The position numbers were made by a program, and so were the translations under genes. The notes beneath the pieces are model-generated. The model did not search any database. It was not told the DNA's origin and saw only the letters and a program-made list of their open reading frames with translations. Shown here one piece after another: positions 1-9,615 of a DNA stretch of 64,000 nt (the first letter of the stretch is position 1; every line of letters starts with the position of its first letter). Source of the stretch: Ustilago trichophora (lineage: Eukaryota > Basidiomycota > Ustilaginomycetes > Ustilaginales > Ustilaginaceae); the NCBI GenBank assembly GCA_900323505.1, contig OOIN01000004.1, positions 930,001 to 994,000 of the forward strand, written 5' to 3'.

Positions 1-618
1 TACGAGCTGCTCGGCGGTCACATGGAATGCGGTCATGTCTTGGGCGTTGTCAGTGGACGTCTTGGCGCCGAGAGCACCCATTATGGCATCAGTGGCAGAC
101 TTGGAAGAGGGCTTGTTCTTGAGTGCGGCTGAGCGAGAGGTGAGGTCTTTGACGAGAGCAGCAGTCTGATCGAGATGAGTAAAGACATGGCTGAGGTCGA
201 CGGCCTGCAGATCGGTGCCGTTGGACACGTACAAGCGCTGCAGACTACCAGCGGGTCGGTCGGGGATGAAGGAGCGGAGATGCGAGCGCCATGCCTCAAA
301 GTCTTGTGGAGATAGCGCCTTGAGATGGAAAACGCTAGAGCCGGAATCGACGTGGATGGTACCATGGCGCATGCTGCTGGTGACGGAGGCGTGCGGGATC
401 TCGATGGCATCGCGGGTGGCCTTTTCGGGGCTTATGGCATAAGTGAGGATACCTTCCGAGGTCAGGACGAGGAAACGTTTTGCGTAACCTTGCATCTTCT
501 TGCGCTTCTTCTTGAGGATCCATCCCGAGTAGACGACATCGAGCTCGTCAATCTTGCGGTTGTCGATCGGGAAGCCGCGCTGCGGGCGAGAGGTTTTGCG
601 GTCGTTGTTGCCGCCCAT
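1..618 (-). CDS. Oxysterol-binding protein-related protein, N-terminal PH-domain part (runs off the window)
   Basis: The 206 N-terminal codons of a longer gene; the 3' part lies beyond base 1. Residues about 26-120 form a pleckstrin homology domain: an opening segment GWILKKKRKKMQGYAKRFLVL, a central IPHASV strand and a closing helix DFEAWRSHLRSFI. This layout matches the PH domain of Osh3-type oxysterol-binding proteins, which bind phosphoinositides and place a sterol/PI4P-exchanging OSBP domain at membrane contact sites; that domain would lie downstream and is not visible. The ATG at 616-618 is the first in frame and directly precedes a short basic leader. There is no GOLD domain ahead of the PH domain, unlike yeast Osh3. 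Family assignment is good, the exact paralogue is inference. Confidence 0.75.
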   Translation of the reverse strand, partial: MGGNNDRKTSRPQRGFPIDNRKIDELDVVYSGWILKKKRKKMQGYAKRFLVLTSEGILTYAISPEKATRDAIEIPHASVTSSMRHGTIHVDSGSSVFHLKALSPQDFEAWRSHLRSFIPDRPAGSLQRLYVSNGTDLQAVDLSHVFTHLDQTAALVKDLTSRSAALKNKPSSKSATDAIMGALGAKTSTDNAQDMTAFHVTAEQLV

Positions 619-3526
619 TGTAGCTGTAGTGACCTGTGGTCTAGAGTGTTTCTATCTGTGTACGAGGTGATGGTTGACTGCGTGTGTTGCAAATGATGGT
701 TTTGTATCGATGAGGAGAAAGGCAGAGTATTTTTGTATGGAGCGTGGTTAGTGAACTCCTATTGCGCCGCTAGGATGAAGATGGTAGTTGCGCAAAATGC
801 AGGAGTGTGCAGACGCCTACTGTACACTGGTTGATGACGATTGGTGGGGAAGCGTAGAGCGTGATGGTTGAGGAGTGGAAGATGGAAGATGTGACCTTGC
901 ACAGGATGAAGGCGTAAGTGGTTGCGGTGGGTTCAAAGCACAAGGTGTGGGTATGCAGCGATGGCATGTTCAGACTCTTTGTCTCTCCTGACTGCTGCTG
1001 CTGCTGCTATTGCTGCACTGTGCTCCTCAGAGAGTGCATTTGATGCGTCTGGTGCCAATTTTGTTCATTTCACAAGTCTTCGGCTCACACGCCCTTGTTC
1101 TCCACAAAAAGTTATTGTAGAAAGTACATTCCCCCATCCAAGCGAGAAAGAGAAAAAGAGAAAGAGAGGGAGGGAGAGCACTCCAATCATGGGGAATCCA
1201 ACCGTCTTCCGCGGCTCCAGCTTCTCTTTTCTCCTCGCCTTACATCGCACCCTTTGCTGCGATGACGCTCACACATTATAAAGTATAGGCTCCTGTACAA
1301 CCGAGCAGAAGTCGTGCTCTTCACCCATCATGCCCTTTTCCGAGCTTCTTGTCGAGATGATAGTTTCCCCACACTCTCAGTCTGGTCACACCGTTCTTGA
1401 CGTCAATGAGATCAACTGTCCGCCATGTCTCTCTGCTGCTGCTGTCTGTTGTTCCAAAAAGTAAGTTAGGGCATAACTGTATCCGAAGTGTGGGTGACGT
1501 TGTGTGTTTGCGCTCAGGCCTCCCTCCACTTGCAACTGCTGCTGCCCTGCTTGGAATTTGCACCTCGAGACAAAAAGCCCCTCGCTCTCTTTCACGTTCA
1601 GCAATCAAAGAGAAATCAAACTCGTGCGTGCGGTTGCTGCTCGACGGACAAGGAACAAGACAAATTCGCTTAAGCAGCTGGCCAATCGCGGCGCAAACAA
1701 TCCGCATCCGACAGCCGCGCGGTTCCCACCAAGCATCAGAATGCCACACATGAAGCCATCCACAATCTCACACTGGCTTGCCTTCGGCTCGTCTTGTCTT
1801 CCGGATGCCCACGACGTTGGCTGTTGATCAAATTGACCTTCTCCACAGTAACAACACGCTCTCACGCTCTAACATTTGTCACACAAGAATGCGTTTGCTA
1901 AAGCAGTCTCACGTCTGTCAACGACAGCACAGCTCAACATTTTGATGAGGAGTGGTGAAATTGCTGATCAAAAATGTACACTACTGTACTGTACAGTACT
2001 GTACAGTAGCGACAAGTTTGCAAGGTGTCTCAGTATCTCAGCTCGTCTACATCTAGACGAACTGGGACGCTGCACCTCCCCCTCTTGGTCTGCCTGTGTA
2101 TCATTCGTAGGTAGGCAAGCATATCAGATAGCAAGCGCCCTGACCTCCTTCTCCTCTTCCTCTGACAAAGATGCTGGACTCTTCAGCTCGTGCACCATGT
2201 AGCCGCTCACCATACCTGCTAGCACCTCTGAGCGTGCAACATCTCGTGCGGAGCCTCTCATATGCAGCTGTTAGATCCCACTTAGAATGGGCCTCTTCAA
2301 GGCGCGGGCTGGGTCCCACCGGCTCGTCCCGTTGTTTGTGGCGTTTGATACGAAGGCGAGAATCTCTGTCGGTTTCTGTAGAAAGTGTGCGCGAGCCGCA
2401 CATGTGCGGGCCCCGATAGACGGCTTCGGTTGCAGCTTTAAGAACCGCCTTTTCTCTCTTTCTGTGTGTGTGTGTGTGTGTGCTTGCTGTTGCGCGGTGA
2501 GGAAAGCACGGCTGCGACTCCTTTTTTCCTTTTGAACTTTTTGGTTATGCCACACAGGCACAAGCGCTAAGCTCTTTTTGCTCTTGGTCAACACAACGAC
2601 TAGCCTCACAATGTAGATGGCAATAGAGAGCTATCAAATTCTCGCTGTCATCCAACGCCAGAGTCTGCGAATTAAGCTCTGACCGCTCGGTATCATGCTT
2701 TGCAGGTGCACTGATAGAGTTTCAGGACAGAGCAAAGTGCATAGTTGCTGCATGCTGAAAGGTGGCAGGCGCCCAAATGTGCGGAGCCGTAAAAACCGCA
2801 TTCACGTTCCGCCAAACACAACTACTAAACGCCGCGGCGTGGGTGTGACGACACAGAGAGCAGCCAAACGCCCAAGGTGGCTGCCCACTTTCCCCAGGTC
2901 TGGTTCGCGTGAATTCAGAGCCAGCCTCTAATCTCCAAGTTTCAAACCTCAGTCCTTCCCGACAGGCAGAATCGCTGAAGGTGGAGGAGATTCTCACTCT
3001 CTGCATCATCATCATCTGCTCAATCATTCCAATAGCCGAGCTACTGTTGTGCGGCTGCTTTTTCTTTTCTTTCTCGAGCCTTCTGTTTCTGTACTGTACA
3101 GTACTCTGCACAGGGCTCCTCAGCGTTGCATGGCCATGCTTCCGTTTTGTCTCGAACTGGGTGCACTGAGACCTCTCCCTATCTATCACCTGTCCAATCG
3201 AGCAATCAATCCATTGAAGCTGCCTTGAAGCATAAATGGCTGGTCCAGCTCGGCGTCTTTTGGCTTCCTCTTATAACTGAGCTTCCCTTCTCACCATCAC
3301 AAGAGCGGCCCCATCACCACCAGGCATTTCTTGCTCCATCTTACCCATCCACGGCTCAACATTGTACTCGATAATTGCATCCCTCCCGCCTCTACTTCCT
3401 GGAGATATACCCTTCGCAACCTGTCAAGTCGTACAACTTGCACCAAAGCAGCCGGCTCTCTCAAGAATCGTAACTGCGCCGATCCACCCAGTCTCAAAAC
3501 CAGCTGCTGATACTACGCAAATCACC
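619..3526. other. Gene-free stretch upstream of the oxysterol-binding protein gene and the membrane protein gene
   Basis: 2.9 kb with only short ORFs of unconvincing composition. It holds TACTGTAC-type palindromes at about 818-829, 1982-2008 and 3092-3103, a TG run at about 2463-2481, and pyrimidine-rich sequence just before 3527. It presumably contains both divergent promoters. No tRNA or known structured RNA was recognised. Confidence 0.5.
1982..2008. repeat. Overlapping TACTGTACAGTA palindromes
   Basis: Two perfect 12-base palindromes TACTGTACAGTA overlap here, extended by a further TACTG unit. The same word or a close variant recurs at about 818, 3092, 10914, 20602, 22475, 45660, 57609 and 61506, always outside coding sequence. 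Function unknown. Confidence 0.8.
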
Positions 3527-4285
3527 ATGTCGACACAGTTCCGTCTGCATCCCGAGCCGGGCACCGAGCGCAAAGGCAAGTTCCGCCTGGGCAGAACCAT
3601 GTACAATACAATCAGACATGGCGGTCTCGGCTCGCTCCTGCTCACCCCGCATTTCACCCTTCCGCTCTACGGAATCTACGTCGCCCTCCACCGATCCGGC
3701 TACTGGACACCCGAATTCGAGCGAGGCCTTGCACTAGTCATCTCGCTCATCCAAGGAATCTCCCTCGGTTCCATCTTTGCTCTCGCTTTGGTCCGCTACA
3801 GCGCCGCTGGCAAAGCCATCAAAGGTCGACGCATCGAGAAGACCGCCACGGACGCCGAAGAGTCCAAGCAGCACCGTATCGAAGTTGCCCTCCGCGTTTC
3901 GATCTACATCTTTGTGGGCACCATCATGTGGGAATACCTCGTCCACTCCAAGTATTCACCGATTGCCGACGAGCACGCCCGAGACACCTCTTCTGGATTC
4001 CTCACTGCCACAGGTCCTCTCCGTAGATTCTTCAACAACGAGAGCATCTTGCCAGAGGCCAAAGAGGCTAGCGACCAGCTTTCGGGTGTTGGGCTCAACT
4101 ACGACCTCCGTGACAAGGCTCAGGATCTCAGGCAGGCTATCAAGAACTCGCCACGCATCCACCTTCCCGGCACAGCGCCGCCACCAAAGAGCATCTTTTT
4201 CAGGATCTACGAGAAGATTTGGAATACCGTCACTGGCGGTCCTCGTGTGGGGCTATTTGAGATTGGGCCCAAGACTTGGGTCTGA
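3527..4285 (+). CDS. Unknown membrane protein, 252 aa
   Basis: Not assigned to a family. The frame is open from 3362, but the ATG at 3527 sits in a good context (caccATGtc) and starts a soluble basic leader, so it is preferred. About three hydrophobic segments are visible: residues about 30-50 (LLLTPHFTLPLYGIYVAL), 66-90 (LALVISLIQGISLGSIFALAL) and 118-135 (VSIYIFVGTIMWEYLV). The C-terminal half is hydrophilic and ends in a proline/lysine-rich segment and GLFEIGPKTWV. Codon use looks like that of neighbouring host genes and the CDS is intronless. Localisation cannot be read with confidence; a mitochondrial or ER membrane protein is possible. Confidence 0.7.
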   Translation: MSTQFRLHPEPGTERKGKFRLGRTMYNTIRHGGLGSLLLTPHFTLPLYGIYVALHRSGYWTPEFERGLALVISLIQGISLGSIFALALVRYSAAGKAIKGRRIEKTATDAEESKQHRIEVALRVSIYIFVGTIMWEYLVHSKYSPIADEHARDTSSGFLTATGPLRRFFNNESILPEAKEASDQLSGVGLNYDLRDKAQDLRQAIKNSPRIHLPGTAPPPKSIFFRIYEKIWNTVTGGPRVGLFEIGPKTWV

Positions 4286-4672
4286 GCGGCATCTCTTGAT
4301 CTCCCTCGAAAACAAAAGCGCCTTTCTCGCAGTGGACCGATGGCATTCGAAACAGCACCAGTGATCCCCTCCGCCAGATTCGATCAAACAAGCACCAGAA
4401 GCTGCTGCGCAATTCGGTTCGCTCGTCTTCGACGGAGAGTAGGCTTGTCCCAGCGCTACAGCAGGCCTCATATCGGCCAAATAGAAACCATATCGGACTT
4501 GTTGGTGTAGTAATGGACTCAATATCTAATCTCTTGACTCAGCATCTTGTCTAAATCCCGCCTGGCAGATCATTTTAGGTTGCGCACGGTCACAGCGCAC
4601 GTCTGACGAACCTCTTCTGTCACGCAGTAAACGTCTCAAATGAGTGGATTACATCCTCGACCTCCATATCGA
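4286..4672. other. Convergent intergenic region
   Basis: Between the 3' ends of the membrane protein gene and the UreF-like gene. Nothing beyond presumed 3' UTRs is seen. Confidence 0.5.
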
Positions 4673-6196
4673 TCAACTGTTGAACAGCCTTGAATGCAAC
4701 TGATCATGTCTCGCCTGAATAATTTCACCCAATGGGAACGTGGTGGCTGGAGCCGAGGGAGTGGTCCAAAATCCTCTATCGCTACCTCTTCCTTCTACCT
4801 TAGAGATGGAACCGAGGAAGTCTTCTTCTTGCTCTTCGGGCCAATCCCAAGCCCAACCTTGGTGAGGGTCTTCGTCGTCGACGGGTATCAGGACGTTTTT
4901 ACCTTCTCGGAGGGATCGCACTGCCGGTCGGAGGAGGGTGGTGGATGTGGTGGACATTGTGGCCGTCGTGCGGAATGGTGTGATTGCTTGAACGGCATGT
5001 GTCTTCGTGGCTTCGCGAGGTAGTTGTGTGTCGTCTGGGATTGTGTATGATGCAACGTCATCTAGTTCCATACCCTCCTCCTTGTATCCTTGGGCCCTTT
5101 CACCCGCCTCCTCCACCCTGACCTGACCCTCAGCCTCAGCCTTAGCCTTAGCCTTGCCTTTAGCCTTTGCCTTAAGCTCGGGGACATCCAAACACCCCTC
5201 CCTAGTCATCTCTGCCAGAACTCCATCCACCACTTTCCGCATTTGAAACCGCATCACCTGATGTGCCAAATATGGCCCTAATGTATTCAACCTGATACTA
5301 CTCGAGAACAGACTTCTCGCCTGCAGGAATAGGTGCAAGAAAACGGCCTTGCGTAGTGTGATTCCTAGACAGGCTGCGAAGACGGCCCAGCAGATAGGAA
5401 GGTGACCGTTCTGCAAGCCGCCACTTGGTGCGGTGCTGGCACTACTGGTGGTGGTGCTTCGGCGAATGTCCAGCTTTAGTCGGTCGACGAGCTGCGCTGC
5501 GAGCGAGATACGGGATTCTTCGGTTTCGGAATCGGCGGTGGTGGTTATGGAAGAGGAAGTGGATGGGGAATCATGGTGCGTCAAGGGGAACGGCTCGCGA
5601 GAAAGATCGATAGGCCGAGCAAAAGCTTTGGAGTACAATGTCAACAACGCTATCCCTTGTGCCTTACTCGCCCTCCTTGCAACATGGTTTAGCAACAGTG
5701 TGTGGTACGAGCTGTCCAGTCGCGAAATGCTCCTCAAACATTCTTCCAATCTCGCGCCTTGTTCGCCTTCGAACACCGCATCTGCAGCTTTGCTCTCCTC
5801 TTCACTTTCCAGTTCACGTGCTCGTGCGCGAAGTGATCGCGCACGTACGCCCGAGTCCAAGTATCGGTCAACGCAGAGGTGCACGCGCGAGAGGAAAGGG
5901 AGACTAGACCGCGCATATGAGTGCAGTGTCGACTGGGCGAAGGAAAGCGTTGCTGATGATAGGTTGGCTTGCGATGGTGCTGTGGATCGCTTTGCTGCTG
6001 TGGAGCTGTTGGAGATGAAATTGGGCAGGTTCGGACGAGAGTCGTGTAGCAAACCGTGGGCGTAAAAAGATTCCAGACCGGAAGAGGCGACGAACCCTCC
6101 AGTGGGTAGGTTTGAGTCGGAGAGCAGGAGCAGAAGATACGTTTCGAATTCTGTGTCCTCGTCCCTGTCAGAGGTAGGTATTGGAGGTTGTGACAT
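4673..6196 (-). CDS. UreF-like urease accessory protein
   Basis: Encodes 507 aa. Residues about 20-50 carry the UreF signature: a Leu-rich helix followed by SDSNLPTGGFVASSGLESF, then FAQSTLHSYARSSLPFL; later segments AKAFARPIDL and WAVFAACLGI also fit UreF. UreF works with UreD and UreG to load nickel into urease. The protein is more than twice the usual UreF length (about 230-280 aa); the surplus is disordered linker, including a Lys/Ala/Glu dipeptide-like run encoded by hexanucleotide-like repeats at about 5117-5175. The frame stays open upstream to 6376; the ATG at 6194-6196 was chosen because it lies just ahead of the conserved domain. It is divergent from the PEP mutase-family gene, with about 400 bases between starts. 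Confidence 0.8.
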   Translation of the reverse strand: MSQPPIPTSDRDEDTEFETYLLLLLSDSNLPTGGFVASSGLESFYAHGLLHDSRPNLPNFISNSSTAAKRSTAPSQANLSSATLSFAQSTLHSYARSSLPFLSRVHLCVDRYLDSGVRARSLRARARELESEEESKAADAVFEGEQGARLEECLRSISRLDSSYHTLLLNHVARRASKAQGIALLTLYSKAFARPIDLSREPFPLTHHDSPSTSSSITTTADSETEESRISLAAQLVDRLKLDIRRSTTTSSASTAPSGGLQNGHLPICWAVFAACLGITLRKAVFLHLFLQARSLFSSSIRLNTLGPYLAHQVMRFQMRKVVDGVLAEMTREGCLDVPELKAKAKGKAKAKAEAEGQVRVEEAGERAQGYKEEGMELDDVASYTIPDDTQLPREATKTHAVQAITPFRTTATMSTTSTTLLRPAVRSLREGKNVLIPVDDEDPHQGWAWDWPEEQEEDFLGSISKVEGRGSDRGFWTTPSAPATTFPLGEIIQARHDQLHSRLFNS

Positions 6197-6593
6197 CGAG
6201 AGTAGCTTGTTTGTGAAGGTTATATCGATGGTGGAGATTTGGTTTGAAGGACGAGAAGATGGTATAGATGGTCTAACCGTCAGCACTCGACTCATTCCCA
6301 CGCGAGAGAAGAGAGAGAGAGAGAGACCCTGAATTTGACCGCCGCTCCAATCAGCTTGACACGACCACGATAACAAATTTAGACTTTTCTAAGCCTTGTT
6401 TTTGTGGTTGGTTTTCTTCCAAATTGGATTCCTTGAATCCTTAAACCTGCTGCACGAAGCGTGTGGTAATGACGGCAACCAGCAGGGCCACAAAAAGTTG
6501 TCACAAGAAATACCCGAAAGTATAGCCGACCTCACTCGTTCATCTTCCCGTCATCCTTCCCTCTCCCCTACTAACCACCACCAGCTCGTCACC
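6197..6593. promoter_or_regulatory. Divergent promoter region of the UreF-like and PEP mutase-family genes
   Basis: 397 bases between two outward-facing start codons. It includes a GA-rich run at about 6304-6326 and a CT-rich segment just before 6594. No specific factor site was recognised. Confidence 0.45.
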
Positions 6594-7565
6594 ATGTCCA
6601 CAACCAAACCCACCACGCCAGCCGCCCAGCTTCGGCATCTGCTTGCCACTCAATCCATCGTAATTGCACCTGGCGTATTCGACGGCATCTCTGCCCGCAT
6701 GGCTCTCAAAGCCGGTCACCATGCCCTCTATCAAACTGGTGCAGGTACTTCTGCCTCTCGCCTCGCTCGTGCCGATCTGGGATTCCTCAACATGAACGAC
6801 ATGATCTCTTCTGCTGGAACATCCATTATGGCCGATCCAACCATGCTTACTCCCGTCATCGCTGACGCAGACACAGGTTTCGGCACTGCCCCCCAAGTAG
6901 CCCGCACAGTCGCCGAATATCATCGCGCCGGAATCGCCGCACTGCACATTGAAGACCAGGTGCAGTCCAAACGATGTGGTCACTTGGACTCCAAACAGAT
7001 TGTCTCTAGAGAAGAGTTCATCAGTCGAATCAACGCAGCTGTCAACGCACGTGACGCACTACCATGCCCAAATCAGGATCGCATCCTCATCATCGCCCGC
7101 ACCGATGCTCTGGCAGTCATCGACATCCAAGAAGCTATTCTTCGTCTCCGCCTCGCCCAAGAAGCAGGTGTAGACATGGGCTTCCTCGAAGGCATGCGCA
7201 CCAATGCCGAAGTTTCCCAAGCTATGTCCGCCTTACCCAACCTCCCCATGCTAGCCAATTGCGTTACCGGAGGAAAAAGTCCTCTATGGACAGCCAAAGA
7301 TGCACAAAATCTGGGTTTCAAAATTGCAATCTTCCCCTGCGCGGGAATCTTCCCCGCTGCAAAGGCTCTTCTGGCTTCATATCAGCATCTAGGAGAAACA
7401 GGGATCGGTATCGAGGCCGAAAAGGACGAACAGAAGAGTAGGGTGGATTTAGGAGGTGCGGATCCAATGGGACTGAGAAACTTCTTTGCTGATATGGGTC
7501 TAGAGCATGAGTTTGCGGTGGATAGGGATGCTGCTGCTATCGGTACCAGGTTGGATATGGCGTAG
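6594..7565 (+). CDS. PEP mutase / isocitrate lyase superfamily enzyme (methylisocitrate lyase-like)
   Basis: 323 aa, intronless. Residues 91-97 read DADTGFG, the metal-binding loop of the family, and residues 126-130 read KRCGH, the catalytic-loop motif with the key cysteine. Barrel strands such as ALHIEDQ (about 117-123) and LIIARTDA are also clear. Members cleave or rearrange C-C or P-C bonds of 2-hydroxy- or 2-oxo-acids (methylisocitrate lyase, carboxyvinyl-carboxyphosphonate phosphorylmutase, oxaloacetate hydrolase). The KRCGH form and short length argue against true isocitrate lyase (about 530 aa). Substrate is not determined. The ATG at 6594 has a strong context (tcaccATGtc); the frame is open further upstream to 6396 but through UTR-like sequence. 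Confidence 0.88.
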   Translation: MSTTKPTTPAAQLRHLLATQSIVIAPGVFDGISARMALKAGHHALYQTGAGTSASRLARADLGFLNMNDMISSAGTSIMADPTMLTPVIADADTGFGTAPQVARTVAEYHRAGIAALHIEDQVQSKRCGHLDSKQIVSREEFISRINAAVNARDALPCPNQDRILIIARTDALAVIDIQEAILRLRLAQEAGVDMGFLEGMRTNAEVSQAMSALPNLPMLANCVTGGKSPLWTAKDAQNLGFKIAIFPCAGIFPAAKALLASYQHLGETGIGIEAEKDEQKSRVDLGGADPMGLRNFFADMGLEHEFAVDRDAAAIGTRLDMA

Positions 7566-7746
7566 ATTTCGGGGCGCCTCAGAGAAATGTGTTCACGCAT
7601 CGAAGATGGTCATATACGCAAAAGATGGGAAGAGATGGTATCAAAAAGTGTCATGTCATGCAAATACGAGTGATGCAGATGAGATGCGAAACCATTAGGT
7701 ATCGTCCATGATGAATGAGGAAATGTTCGTGATAGAGTCGTCAACA

Positions 7747-9615
7747 CTAGATGCGTGCTCTGGGCGGAGACTTGGACGCGCGCAGTCCGACAATGTCGCA
7801 ATAGATGGCAACCATAAAGAGCAACGTCGCTACAATGGAACAAGCGATGGCGCCGTTGTAGAGGTTGCACCAGCCTTCTGCTGATCCTGAAGGGCATTTT
7901 TTGCCCACGCCCAGGGCCAGCACTGCTGCAGCTCCCCAGAGGAGGCACAGTATGACATCCCAAGCGCAGTCCCACTTGAGACTGGAGCGTGCGACCCGCC
8001 AACGAGCTTGTAGCTTCATGTTGCCGAGCATACCTAGCTTCTGGCGCTTTTTGCCTTTGCGTTTCTTACGCCGTCGTTCTTCACCTGGCAGCGTCTCGTC
8101 ATCGTCTGTATCCGAGTCGGAGTCGTCGGCGTTGCGTTTGCCTAGGAGGCTAGGGTCGACGATGAGGTTGACCGTCGTGCCTTGCTGCATCATGGCCTTT
8201 TTGTTCTTCTTGCCAAACATGCCAGGTCCGCCTTTGGCGCCAGCACCACCACCTGTCATGATGGGGATGACCATGCCATTGCCCACTCCACCACCAGCCA
8301 TGGGTCCAGCTCCGGAGGGATCGCGCCCGGACTTGCAGCATGGCTTGAAGGCGAATAGCCACAAGCAGACAATGGTCGAGATTGCTGAGACGCCATAGAG
8401 CACGAAGGAGGGCATGCTGCCTGATGGCGGAGCTTTATCCTTGGGTCTAATCATGACGAATCCTCCGATACCCAGCCCAGCCGCAGCGAGCGAGACGATG
8501 CATTGGAACCAGCGTGTTGCGATGCGGACTTTTCGACGAGGCAGCACAAGTCGGCCCTTTTCATCAACACCACCGATGGGTACTTCTTCTGGCTCTGTAT
8601 CTTCGTCATCGTCATCGTCATCGTCCGCTCCTTTGCCTTTGCTCTTGCGCGTTATCTTCGGTCCAAACTCCTTTTCCAGCATGCGGATGCGCTCCTCCTT
8701 GACATAGTCGTTCGTCGAAGTGTGTCCATACGGGAAAGGCCCATAGGGGCTGCCGGGTCCAGGTGGTCCATGGCGGCCGTGACTGAGCGTCTCGCTCTCC
8801 CATCCGCTCTGACCAGAGCCCGGAGGTACCATGGTGTATGCATGTCCATCTGCTGAAAGATGGCCGCCGTACCACGTATGCGACCAATTAGGAAAGCCCG
8901 GCAGAGGATCACCTAAACGCGCACCAGGTTGGGTTCTAGGATCTCCAGCGAATGGGTTTTGTGCATGTGCTCGACCACCGGGGAGGTGATGGGCAGCAGT
9001 GACGTTGAACATGTTGGGCGGCTCTGAAGCAGGAGAGGTGGCTGAGATATGCATGAGAGGAGAAGCGTAAACAGGAAGACTTTGGCGAGAGCGACCACCG
9101 AGGGTATGACTGGAAGCTATCGACGGAGCGCCATGGCTGGGTGCGGCATTGTACTGAGGTGCAGGCTCGTATAAGGCTGACGGCTCCATGTAGAAGCCAC
9201 CATCGTAGTGAGCTGGCTCATAGCTGGGCATGGCAGGCATGGAAGTGTGACGGTCCATGTAGTGCTGATCTTGGTAGAGTTCGAAGCGGGCAGGTGCTTC
9301 CGATAGAGCTGCATGTGGACCCCAACGCTGCTCCTGAGCCGCTTGGTTGGCTGCTGCGATCTCGCCTAGGTGCCTCTCCTCATAGTCTTCGGACTCGTCG
9401 CGAGGATGTTGTTGTAAGGAGTGAAGAGGGCTACGTGGTGGTTGTCCATAGGGTGACCCAGAGATTCCTGCCTGAGAAGGAGGGCGGTTGCTTTCTACGC
9501 TATAGCGTCGCTGACTGTGCTGTTGTTGATAGTAGGGCGAAGAGGAGGCGACGGGCGGATAGGAAGGGTACGAGCTGCCGCCTGCCTGACCGCTATGGTA
9601 TGCGTAGGACTGCAT
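7747..9615 (-). CDS. Tetraspan MARVEL-like membrane protein with long disordered N-terminus
   Basis: 622 aa. The first about 300 residues are low complexity (Ser, Pro, Tyr, Gln, Gly) with no recognisable domain. An acidic run of seven Asp and a basic stretch precede four hydrophobic segments: about 367-388, 402-422, 552-570 and 585-611. The pairs are separated by a cytosolic-looking Gly-rich and Lys/Arg-rich loop. Four segments with this spacing suggest a MARVEL-type membrane domain, but this is by topology only. The ATG at 9613-9615 (gctaccATG) is preferred to one seven codons earlier. Possibly cortex or plasma membrane; function unknown. Confidence 0.7.
   Translation of the reverse strand: MQSYAYHSGQAGGSSYPSYPPVASSSPYYQQQHSQRRYSVESNRPPSQAGISGSPYGQPPRSPLHSLQQHPRDESEDYEERHLGEIAAANQAAQEQRWGPHAALSEAPARFELYQDQHYMDRHTSMPAMPSYEPAHYDGGFYMEPSALYEPAPQYNAAPSHGAPSIASSHTLGGRSRQSLPVYASPLMHISATSPASEPPNMFNVTAAHHLPGGRAHAQNPFAGDPRTQPGARLGDPLPGFPNWSHTWYGGHLSADGHAYTMVPPGSGQSGWESETLSHGRHGPPGPGSPYGPFPYGHTSTNDYVKEERIRMLEKEFGPKITRKSKGKGADDDDDDDEDTEPEEVPIGGVDEKGRLVLPRRKVRIATRWFQCIVSLAAAGLGIGGFVMIRPKDKAPPSGSMPSFVLYGVSAISTIVCLWLFAFKPCCKSGRDPSGAGPMAGGGVGNGMVIPIMTGGGAGAKGGPGMFGKKNKKAMMQQGTTVNLIVDPSLLGKRNADDSDSDTDDDETLPGEERRRKKRKGKKRQKLGMLGNMKLQARWRVARSSLKWDCAWDVILCLLWGAAAVLALGVGKKCPSGSAEGWCNLYNGAIACSIVATLLFMVAIYCDIVGLRASKSPPRARI

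Noticed and set aside
1321..1749. 142-codon minus-strand ORF in the first gene-free stretch
   Set aside because: Arg/Ser/Cys-rich with no conserved segment or splice context; likely chance.
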